Below are positions 41,067 to 48,838 of a stretch of 48,838 bases of DNA, one piece after another (position 1 is the first letter of the stretch; the number at the start of each line of letters is the position of its first letter). A program made the translations under genes and the position numbers. This DNA is from Nemertoderma westbladi. Its lineage: Eukaryota > Xenacoelomorpha > Nemertodermatida > Nemertodermatidae. The notes beneath the pieces were generated by a model. It saw only the letters and a program-made list of their open reading frames with translations. It was not told where the DNA came from and did no database searches. The DNA is taken from assembly GCA_032718475.1 (NCBI GenBank), contig JAUCBJ010005938.1, positions 1 to 48,838 of the forward strand, given 5' to 3'.

Positions 41067-41298
41067 GTTATAGTTCATATGCGTACCTCTGGTATTTTCG
41101 TATTGCAAAAATAAGACTATAAGTATGAAATACCCTATGTTATTGAGATATTGTTTATTGTTTTGGTTAGAAAAGGCCACCACTGTAACCTGCTCCTTTC
41201 CGTTAATTAAGTAATGGAGATTAGTTTATTGTTTTGGTTAGAAAACACCACCACTGTAACCTGCTTATTTTGCCAGAGGTACGCATATGAACGAAAAC
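41067..41298. mobile_element. Small TIR element (MITE-like), copy 1
   Basis: Terminal inverted repeats GTTCATATGCGTACCTCTGG (41073-41092) and its exact complement (41273-41292), with imperfect extensions (GTTATA... and ...GAAAAC). The interior has two copies of TTTATTGTTTTGGTTAGAAA followed by CCACTGTAACCTGCT. No ORF. A second copy lies 1.1 kb away. Confidence 0.8.
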
Positions 41299-42408
41299 CA
41301 CAGGCAGAAGTAGGCCCTACACCTTCTGGCACCGACTGCAAAATACTTTTATATTAGGCCTACCTACTCCTACAACACAAGTCCTACATAGAATGTTTGT
41401 AGTTCAGTAGTTTGCCGGTAGTTTAGTTTACCCAAACGAATTAGAAGAGGCGCTTGTTGCTTTGCCTATCATGGCAATGGCTGTTCTCTGTTCTGTAGCA
41501 TGTAGGGAAGTGGGAAGTATGGAACAATATTTTCATTAAAATTTGCTCTATTCATATAACAACCACTCTAACACTAAAAGGGTACGGTAATGATTGCTGG
41601 ATTGATATCCCGCAAATTTTAGTACGAACTGTGGGCTGGGCCTGTTACAAGTGTATGGACTGGCCTACTGCAGTACTGCTACTGTACTGCCAGACTGCTG
41701 CACTGGTATAGATGATACAGCAGTACAGGGCAGCAGGGATAGCAGTTCTAATCCAGTACGCAGGTACATCTGCTGACTAGTCTGTCTGTCAGTCCGTAGT
41801 CAATATAGTTCTGTAGTTTGAGACCTATTTTTTACTGCAGGCCGGAATTTCAAATTATTAGGGCTACCGGCAGACCGGTACAACGACAGAATGAGCCGTT
41901 AAAGAATGCATAGGGCAGGGCCTATTTAGCAATATTTAACCATCTCTCCTGGCACCTGGCGTAGCACATTTGTGCGCCAGCTCCCGGCGCAAGTTGAAAT
42001 GCAGAGCCGAACGTGTTCGGTGTACATGTAAAACTTTTCAATAGGGTAACGTATTGATGACTGAGTTCGTGAGTTGGCCTACGTCAATAGACCTACTACT
42101 ACATGTACTACTGTACAGCTGTACTAATGTACTAAATTACTACGTACGTAGTATAAATACTACGTTGTAGTATTTAGGTATAGGGCCATCATCTGGCCAT
42201 GGCAGCATGGCAATGGGTCTACCCCAGTACCCTACCTTCTTTACTACGTACTAAGCCTATCGCCTATGTACCGTACCGCCAGACTGGTAGGCCTACCATA
42301 CAGCCATACCCATGCTGCGCTGCAATGGCCTACTACTGTACTACCGGTACAGTACTAAAAGATTAGTTTTTAGTGCCGCGTACCGGTAGGCCATGCCATT
42401 ATTAGTCA
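41299..42408. other. Cryptically simple sequence rich in TACTG, CAGTA and ACCGGTA words
   Basis: Short palindromic and near-palindromic words (GTACTGCAGTACTGC, ACTACGTACGTAGT, TAGGCCTA, ACCGGTA) recur with no fixed period and composition unlike the AT-rich flanks. No gene was recognised. Confidence 0.55.
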
Positions 42409-42661
42409 GTTATAGTTCATATCCGTACCGGTACCTGTGGTAATTTCGTATTGCAAAAATAAGACTATAAGTACAGAAGTATGAAATACGAAATACCCTA
42501 TGTTATTGAGATATTGTTTATTGTTTTGGTTAGAAAAGCCCATCACTGTAACCTGCTCCTTTCCGTTAATTAAGTAATGGAGATTAGTTTATTGTTTTGG
42601 TTAGAAAACACCACCACTGTAACCTGCTTCTTTTGCCACAGGTACGCATATGAATGATAAC
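42409..42661. mobile_element. Small TIR element (MITE-like), copy 2
   Basis: Same structure as copy 1: TTCATATCCGTACC...CTGTGG at the left, CCACAGGTACGCATATGAA at the right, and two internal TTTATTGTTTTGGTTAGAAA modules. Small insertions (CGGTA, ACAGA, ACGAAATA) separate it from copy 1. Internal identity is otherwise high. Confidence 0.8.
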
Positions 42662-43109
42662 CCCATTACCAGTGCTTGGCAGCATTGCAGCACAGCAGCA
42701 TGGCACATGGTCAGTCTCAGCACTCATCAGGCAGTCAAGGTGATGGGCTGGTGCGGTGCCTGCTGCGCTGCCTGGCTGCGCTTAGTGGTAGGTTGTAGGT
42801 AAGTGGTAGTGGTGCCATTCACACTTGATAGCCTATCTGCAGATCTAGGCTACCGCTACCGCTACCGATAACCTATCTACCATCTACCGATCTCACATTA
42901 ACCTGATAGCTAGCTACCTGGCAGGAACTGCAACTGTCTGACTGTGAGTGTGACATTGACATGGTGTGTGGTGAAAACGGTTACAAAATATCTGAATATT
43001 ATCAACAAGGACAGCCTGACACTGACAGCATGCAATACTGCAATACACAATAATAAACACTGAATAAAAATTTAGTTAAATGGAACTAATGAGCAATACC
43101 CCTTCTGCA
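42662..43109. other. Continuation of cryptically simple sequence
   Basis: Contains GCAGCATTGCAGCACAGCAG, CTACCGCTACCGCTACCG and similar runs. No gene was recognised. Confidence 0.5.
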
Positions 43110-43475
43110 TATTGGCCAGGAATCGCCAATCACTAGGCAATAGCTAGGCAGCCAATGACGTCAGACGCTGGTATTGGATGAATTGCCTGGGAAATAACAC
43201 CCTAGCGGTGTATTATGACGGCGGCCGCTGTTGAGTCAGTATCCCTGATGCTGAGAATACGGGCCTCTTCCCAGTGCCCATGCAGTTGCTGTGATACAAC
43301 TTTAATTAATTCGAGGAAATAATAGTATAAGCTACTGGCTGACTGGGTAGTGAATTTAGCATTCTACGGTTCCTGGGAAACCACTAGATACACGACACCT
43401 CATACTCATTCACAGCCGATACCTCAATCTTGGTAGCCAATGCGGACGCGCGGGTGGTGTAAGATTGGAGGGACC
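43110..43475. promoter_or_regulatory. Candidate promoter/CpG-containing region upstream of the SLC4-like gene
   Basis: Within about 350 bases there are two forward CCAAT boxes (near 43126 and 43152), a third at about 43436, and reverse ATTGG copies at about 43173 and 43464. The second CCAAT box runs into a perfect CRE palindrome, TGACGTCA at 43156-43163. There is also a GCGGCCGC at 43221, an AP-1-like TGAGTCA at 43232 and a GACGCGCGGG at about 43445. This density of promoter words and CpGs is not seen elsewhere in the window. It lies about 2.8 kb upstream of the first coding exon, so a noncoding first exon would be needed. It could instead serve a gene to the right. Confidence 0.4.
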
Positions 43476-43971
43476 ATGCTTTGTTCTGCAGTTTTGTGGT
43501 GTTTCTTTTTTTATAAATATAGATGTCTATAATTGCTCATTTTCATGATTTAATAAATTTACCGGTAAGATTAATTAAAAATTCACAGCCCAGCCAGTAG
43601 GAATCCGACCACCACCAGAGCTCCACACTGTTAGTGTAATAGTGTAAAGTTATAATAACAAAAATTCCGTGGTCCTTCCCATGCACGTGTTTCCATTTGT
43701 GTATTTGAGAAGGTGTGTGGGGTGGTGCGTTGTACTTGTGAGTCAAGTAAAGTAGCGAATGTAGCATGGCAGGGGGTGGCTCATGTTATAGATAATGATG
43801 CGTAATGTGAAGTAGATTGAAAATACTGCATTCAAAATTCGCCTTATCTTGCGGTTATGGGATCGAGCCCCGCATGGGGCCAGGGAAATGTTAAGTTCTG
43901 GAGAATGCTTTAAGGGACCATCCAGGACTCAGGACTTACTTGCAACTTGCAAGTAATGATATATAAATTAT
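43476..43971. other. Interval with no recognised gene
   Basis: Holds a possible B-box remnant GGGATCGAGCCCCGC at about 43859-43873 that may be a decayed SINE head. The short minus-strand frame at 43767-43543 has no recognised motif. Confidence 0.45.
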
Positions 43972-44163
43972 CGCTATAAAACACTCAAGGAGAAATTGAA
44001 AGAAATACAAATTTTTCACAAATATTTTATTATATATGTGAAAAATTTGTTTTTTTTCAATTTCTCCTTGAGTGCTTTATAGCGCTTATTTCCATCTTAT
44101 TATAACATATACATATACTAATTCGTTTATTGTTTTGGTTAGATTCATCCGTTTTGTAACCTG
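43972..44163 (+). mobile_element. Foldback joined to a dispersed-core element
   Basis: The arm GCTATAAAACACTCAAGGAG continuing through AAATTTTTCACA (43972-44019) is matched inverted by TGTGAAAAATTTGTTTTTTT through CTCCTTGAGTGCTTTATAGC (44037-44084): about 48-bp arms with few mismatches and a loop of about 17 bases. It runs straight into GCGCTTATTTCCATCTTA and the core CGTTTATTGTTTTGGTTAG shared with family X. Confidence 0.75.
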
Positions 44164-45416
44164 GACGTTCCAACGGGCGCACTCAACCGGAAATGCCATG
44201 CAATCGAAAAAACGACCAAATTATAGGAATATATTATTATCGGAACTTTATAGCATCCAGTTTCTTACTTCTGTTTGTATGTCCAAATTTGTGTTGGTAA
44301 ACCGTAAGAGACCAATGGTTTACAATGTTTTCAGAATTATGGCGTCTTACAATATTATGGTTTGCCGCTAGGCAGCGCTAAATATAACGTTGTCTGCTTA
44401 TTAACTTTTGACTCAAATTAAATCAATTTTGATAAAACTATTATATACTGTAATGGCCTATGAAAGGTTTTCAATTAATCGAAACAGTTTCTAGGGTTTT
44501 ACAATTCCATGGTTCTCCGCTAGAGGTGCTAAATCACTCTAACATACTCAAAGGTCAAAGCTACATCAAATACTCAAAGCCCATTATCATTTGGTGAAAA
44601 ATAAGCAAAAAGAAACCAACACATTTTTGTTTATTTATATTTAAGATATAATTGAACATGTGTAACAGTATAAAGGTACATGAGCTATATACCTAGGGAT
44701 GTTATTACGGTGCCTGACGCTGACATGTCTGTGTGGACTTTACTTATTATAGAACGCCATGGCGAAAGGCAATTAATATATAATAGGCCTACTCACAAAT
44801 AGTAAATCAGCCAGCACCACCTTACAATAACTTAGACGCCATGCGTACTACAGTACCAACATGCATATGTATTTAACAAGTTTCAATTGATATTGAATTG
44901 AATCAATACTTCTTAATAATAAAATTATTATAATAATAATAAACTCCCTTCTTAATAATAAAATTTAATATCTCCCTTAAATAAAACAATCATTTTTAGC
45001 AACTCCGAGCCTAGCACCCCCCCCCCCCCCCCCCCCCTTAAAATGCTAAAATGCTACGAAATTTGGTATGATTGTAGTACAACAACTTTTCCTACTGCTG
45101 GCAGGGCCGGATTTTTCAATTTTAAAATTATTTAGCTACAACAAGCCGTTGAAAATGCCCCTTTATAAAAATTTAACCACCTCAATCGGCTTTATTTTTC
45201 GTCTTTGTCATGAAATCCAGATATCATCAGAAGCGCCTTAATCTGCAAAATTCCGAATCTGAAAACCGTTTTAAATTTCACACAAAATTGCCATAGATAT
45301 TAAAAAATTTCTAAGGTGTGAAATAGATATATAAATCGATAAAATTAATTTGTTCTTTTTTATTTTTCTATAATATTATTCATAGATATTATAATTAATT
45401 AATGAAAATGAAATAT
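44164..45416. other. Interval with poly(C) tract, no gene seen
   Basis: A run of 21 C lies at 45017-45037. The + strand frame 44072-44371 overlaps the foldback and has no recognised motif. Otherwise AT-rich unique sequence. Confidence 0.5.
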
Positions 45417-45419
45417 TAT

Positions 45420-45601
45420 AAAGCCCACCAGGGTATCCATTATACCGCTGGGTTGGCGTCGGCAGTCGGCACTAATGTAAGTGTTTTGCCGAGGCACAAC
45501 AGTGCGAAATATCTAGAGCCTCTAGTCGGATTTGAACCTGCGCCACCAAACACTATTGTGTAAGCAGTGCAGGCGCTGTATCCACTCGGACAACGGGACA
45601 T
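45420..45601 (-). mobile_element. tRNA-Ser/Leu-like SINE, copy 1
   Basis: Minus strand: head GTCCCGTTGTCCGAGTGGAT (A box, class II tRNA style), B box CAGGTTCAAATCC, then a body including GCACTGTTGTGCCTCGGC and CAACCCAGCGGTATAATGGA. A second, shorter copy is at 46.4-46.55 kb. No duplication was found at the ends. Confidence 0.75.
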
Positions 45602-45709
45602 TCATCAACCTTTTCGTTCGATTTGTTCGTACTGTTGGAAAAATAGGAATTCCGTTGAAAAATAGCTGAAATATGAGCGTTCAAAAGTTGCATGGTTTTG
45701 CATCTGCGC
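45602..45709. other. Spacer
   Basis: Short stretch similar to 11735-11790 (ATAGCTGAAATATGAGCG), probably part of the adjoining foldback family. Confidence 0.4.
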
Positions 45710-45868
45710 GATGCTATTTTATTCTATTTATTAAGTACACCATATTCTAGAACATTATGTTTATGAATTGCTACGTGATCGTATGATTAAAGAGGCCAAC
45801 TACGTATGGGATGAACAAAATGTTCCAGAATAATATGGTGTATTTATTAAATCGAATAAAATAGCACC
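45710..45868. repeat. Foldback with ~47-bp arms
   Basis: The arm from 45710 (GATGCTATTTTATTCTATTT to TCTAGAACATT) and the inverted arm ending at 45868 (AATGTTCCAGAATAATATGG to AATAAAATAGCACC) match at most positions and enclose about 60 bases. Probably a MITE-type element; no clear target duplication. Confidence 0.7.
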
Positions 45869-46374
45869 CAGCAAGGAGGAGGGAGGTGAAACTATCTTTG
45901 TTCCAAATTTCATGCAATCTCATTAAGATTTGTTAAAAAAAAAATTTTTTTTTTTTGGGGGGGGGGGGGGGTGGGGAACCTGAGGTGCCTGAATAACGAC
46001 ACTATATTCCAGGACATGGCGTATTTATTGATTGAATATTCCATAACATTTATTATTATTTAGCTGAGCGTTTAAAACTCAGTAAGAAAATTTGTCGAAC
46101 TATCTTCATAACAAATTTCGTAGCATTTTATTGAAATTAAAAAAAAACTAGGTGGGTGGGGGGGGGGGGGGGGGGGGTATTGTGTGTAATTAGTTGTATA
46201 CTGTGTATCACTGCATGGGCATTTCAACTAATTGAAGATTTATATGGCGAATCTAACTATACCACTATTAAATAAATATGAATAGCAGTAATAACATTAG
46301 AAATTAATGACATATTATATATAATATTAATAACATTTATATTTGTCATTGCAGGCATTAGGGACCATTCAGTA
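45869..46374. other. Interval with A/T and G homopolymer tracts
   Basis: A9 followed directly by T13 and G15 (about 45936-45971), and G20 at 46158-46177. No gene was recognised. Confidence 0.55.
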
Positions 46375-46550
46375 TTATCAGGGGGGCCTGCATTATTTTT
46401 TCCCCCAGCAAACCCCAAAGGGTACCCATTATACCGCTGGGTTGGCGTAAGCACTACCGGTAACTTCTATTTAGTCGGATTTAAACCTGCGCCGCTAAAC
46501 AATATTGTGAAAGCAGTTCCGTCGATGTATCCACTCGGACATTGGACGTA
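46375..46550 (-). mobile_element. tRNA-Ser/Leu-like SINE, copy 2
   Basis: The minus strand starts GTCCAATGTCCGAGTGGAT, with B box CAGGTTTAAATCC and the shared 3' block CAACCCAGCGGTATAATGGG. It lacks the middle section present in copy 1. It extends past copy 1's 3' limit into a GGTACCCTTTGGGGTTTGC stretch. Confidence 0.7.
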
Positions 46551-47024
46551 TTACCCTCGTAAATAATTCTGTCCTCCTAAGGCAAAGCGATGTAACTCAA
46601 AAAATCGAGTTTTAAGAAAAATCAACCTAAAGTTAATGAATCTTGCACAAAAACATGTGAATATCTGTGTGAACATTTTCATCACTAAAGTTTAGTCAAA
46701 TAGTATATTGAAATACCTAGAAAGTCTTAGAGCTCCAAACTTAAGCTAGCTATTTAAAAAATGTATTTTATTTTGATTTTCGAGTTACATGGATTTACCT
46801 TACAAATTCTAACCAGTTTCATTATATTATTACATCATGTAAATTATATACATTTCAACAGCTGTTCCTAAGCCAAACAATGTATCTCGCATGAGATACA
46901 TGGTGTACGCTTAGTTACATGGAGTGTCATTATCACATTAGGGTTACATGGTTCTGCCTTGCACGCCTTAACAATTCATATAATGCAGTTACATTCTACC
47001 CCCTTTTTAACCGCCTTAGAGTTT
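46551..47024. other. Interval with no recognised gene
   Basis: AT-rich. No motif or repeat was recognised. Confidence 0.5.
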
Positions 47025-48783
47025 AGTTTAAGTTCTACCACCCAACAGAAGCGCAGGTACTCTCACCAGATGGTGAAACTGAGTTTTTCTCAATCCTGGC
47101 TGGCGTACTGCAAGGTGACACATTAGCACCATTACTATTTGTAATTGTGCTGGATTACGCAATGAGGACGGCCACAAAGGGTGAAGATCTGGGATTCACA
47201 CTTCAAGAACGCAGGAGTAGTAGATATCCGGCAACTACAGTCACAGACACCGACTTTGCGGATGACATCGCCCTGCTCTCTAATACGCTAGCAGATGCAC
47301 AGCTTCTACTGAATAAAGAGGAGAGGGCTGCTAAGGAGGTTGGATTGCTTATCACTACCAAGACCGAATTCATGACCTTTAATGTTGATGGATAATAATC
47401 ACCTAAGGAAGGTCGACGACTTCCAGTACCTTGGATCATGGATAGAGAGTAGCAAAAAGGACATAGAAGTTATTTTTTTATTTATTTTCTTTTATTTATT
47501 TTTTTTTTATTTTACTTTATTTTATCATAATTTCCAGAAATACAAATTGAAGACCTACTTGGACCTACCCGGCGCGGGGTCACGTTTTCCATCTCTTTTT
47601 AGTTCTCTTTTAATTTTTCCTGAAATATGAAATATAAATTACCGAACACGCTGTCCCAACCCACTTTTTCTTATCTTATTTTCCGGGAATATAAATTGCA
47701 AGGCTACCTGGACCTTCCCGGGCGCGGGGTCACGCAGTGCTAGCGTTAGGTAATAATTAAATAATATAACGCCCTCTCTATAGCGCAGCTTTCAATAATT
47801 TAAATAATGTTAATGTTTAGTATGTTAATGTCCACTAGCTAATATGCTAATGTATTAATCTTATTAAAGTAAATTATACAAAATTATAGAAATGGCTACC
47901 AACAGACATTCAATACACCCCCCCCCCCCCCCTTCCCCCCAACACTGCCATACCGTCCCCTTACTAGTGCAAATGAATAAACATATCAGAAAATTCTAAA
48001 TTATGAGTACACAATTGTGACATCAACCCCCCCCCCCCCCCCTCCCCCACTCTCCCCCCACCTCCGGTCGTTCGCGTCTACTAGCTCCGCTAGTTAGCGT
48101 AGCTTACCGTTTCCTTATTCTTACCTATTCCACCCTAACACTCGATCCCTATTCTCAATATTTTACTGAATAAGTGAATTGGTGTTGGGTGTTATTTTGG
48201 ATTGTACATTAATTTGCTATATTTAAAACAAGGAATTAAATATATTAATTGCATAGAAGTTAGGAAAGCAAAGGCTTGGGTAGCTCTATCAAAAATGGAT
48301 ACCATCTGGAAATCAGATCTCTTCAAGCACCTGAAGACTAAGTTCTTTCGAGCCACAGTGGAAAGTGTATTTTTATACGGGGGTGAGACCTGGACACTGA
48401 CTAAATCACTTGAACAACGAATTGATGATTGCTACACAAGACTACTAAGGGCAGCCCTAAACATCAGCTGGAGACAACACATGACAAACGCCGAGCTTTA
48501 TGGTACAATACCGCCTGAATCAACCACCCTCCGTGAACGCAGATTAAGATTCAGTGGGCACTGCTGGCGAAGTAAAGACGAGGTCATACCAGATCTACTT
48601 TTCTGGCAACCAACTCATGGAAAGCGTAGTCGTGGACGACCAGCCATAACATATATAGATCAACTTGAAAGGGATACTGAACTTGGGAGAAACGAAATTG
48701 CGACAACTATGGAGAATCGGGAAGCCTGGAAGGATCTCATTTCCACTGTCCGAGTTCGCTCGACCTAGTAGTAGTAGTAGTAG
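47025..48783 (+). mobile_element. LINE family 2 copy, interrupted by a nested insertion
   Basis: Before the interruption: FYHPTEAQVLSPDGETEFF, ILAGVLQGDTLAPLLF, IVLDYAMRTATKG, DTDFADDIALLSN (catalytic motif C), KVDDFQYLGSWIESSKKDIE, with a frameshift near 47390. After it (from 48253): [73 protein letters not shown]. The ORF ends in the first TAG of a (TAG)6 tract (48766-48783), which acts as the element's 3' tail. The 5' half is missing. Same family as the intron 2 fragment. Confidence 0.93.
47473..48262 (-). mobile_element. Nested retro-inserted sequence with 11-bp target duplication
   Basis: Splits the LINE ORF and is bounded by CATAGAAGTTA at 47462-47472 and again at 48252-48262. Next to the left copy is a T/A tract (about 47473-47525), i.e. 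an A-rich tail on the minus strand, so the source was probably a minus-strand RNA. Inside are two related ~56-bp blocks (47529-47584 and 47678-47733) ending GGCGCGGGGTCACG, and two poly(C) tracts (47918, 48027). No recognised ORF or Pol III boxes. Confidence 0.8.
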
Positions 48784-48838
48784 AGTTTAGTTTAACTTCG
48801 ACCACCAGATAGAGCTCGCCGTAAGCTTTAAAATGATC

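Overview
This is a eukaryotic window. It shows GT-AG introns, tRNA-derived SINEs with target-site duplications, several non-LTR retrotransposon (LINE) fragments, MITE-like inverted-repeat elements, and a gene with clear animal orthologues. The best guess is a marine invertebrate. Two SINE copies carry a central block resembling, from memory, the Ceph domain first described in cephalopods and reported more widely in invertebrates. The phylum cannot be fixed from the sequence alone.

One gene dominates. On the minus strand, from about 40.35 kb down to 8.84 kb, I can assemble a six-exon SLC4-family sodium-coupled bicarbonate transporter of the electroneutral NBCn/NDCBE type (SLC4A7/8/10 clade). 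The exons are 40351-40199, 38908-38811, 32172-32007, 29371-29226, 26330-26247 and 11518-8839. Splice phases agree at all five junctions (0, 2, 0, 2, 2) and the model predicts about 1108 residues. Exons 2-6 are secure and exon 1 is probable. The N-terminal cytosolic domain is split over small exons. All transmembrane segments and the C-terminal tail lie in one uninterrupted 2.68 kb exon.

The introns are full of repeats. Intron 5 (14.7 kb) holds a 9.1 kb array of about 171 copies of a 53-bp satellite with higher-order structure, then a roughly 1 kb minisatellite. Intron 4 holds an inverted-repeat element with a PIF/Harbinger-like MITE nested in it. Intron 2 holds an antisense LINE fragment, an inverted-repeat element with internal 53-bp repeats, and a 15-bp minisatellite. 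Intron 1 starts inside a 60-bp minisatellite whose last unit supplies the exon 1 splice donor.

Downstream of the gene (1-8.8 kb) are a GC-rich minisatellite, two LINE copies, two SINE copies, tRNA-like sequences and an inverted-repeat element. Upstream (40.4-48.8 kb) are two copies of a small MITE, a CCAAT/CRE-bearing stretch near 43.1-43.5 kb that could be the promoter, two tRNA-derived SINEs, two foldback structures, and a LINE interrupted by a roughly 0.79 kb retro-inserted sequence flanked by an 11-bp duplication. Two other patterns run through the whole window: an 18-bp-class core motif seen at 13 sites in both orientations, and eleven long G or C homopolymer tracts.
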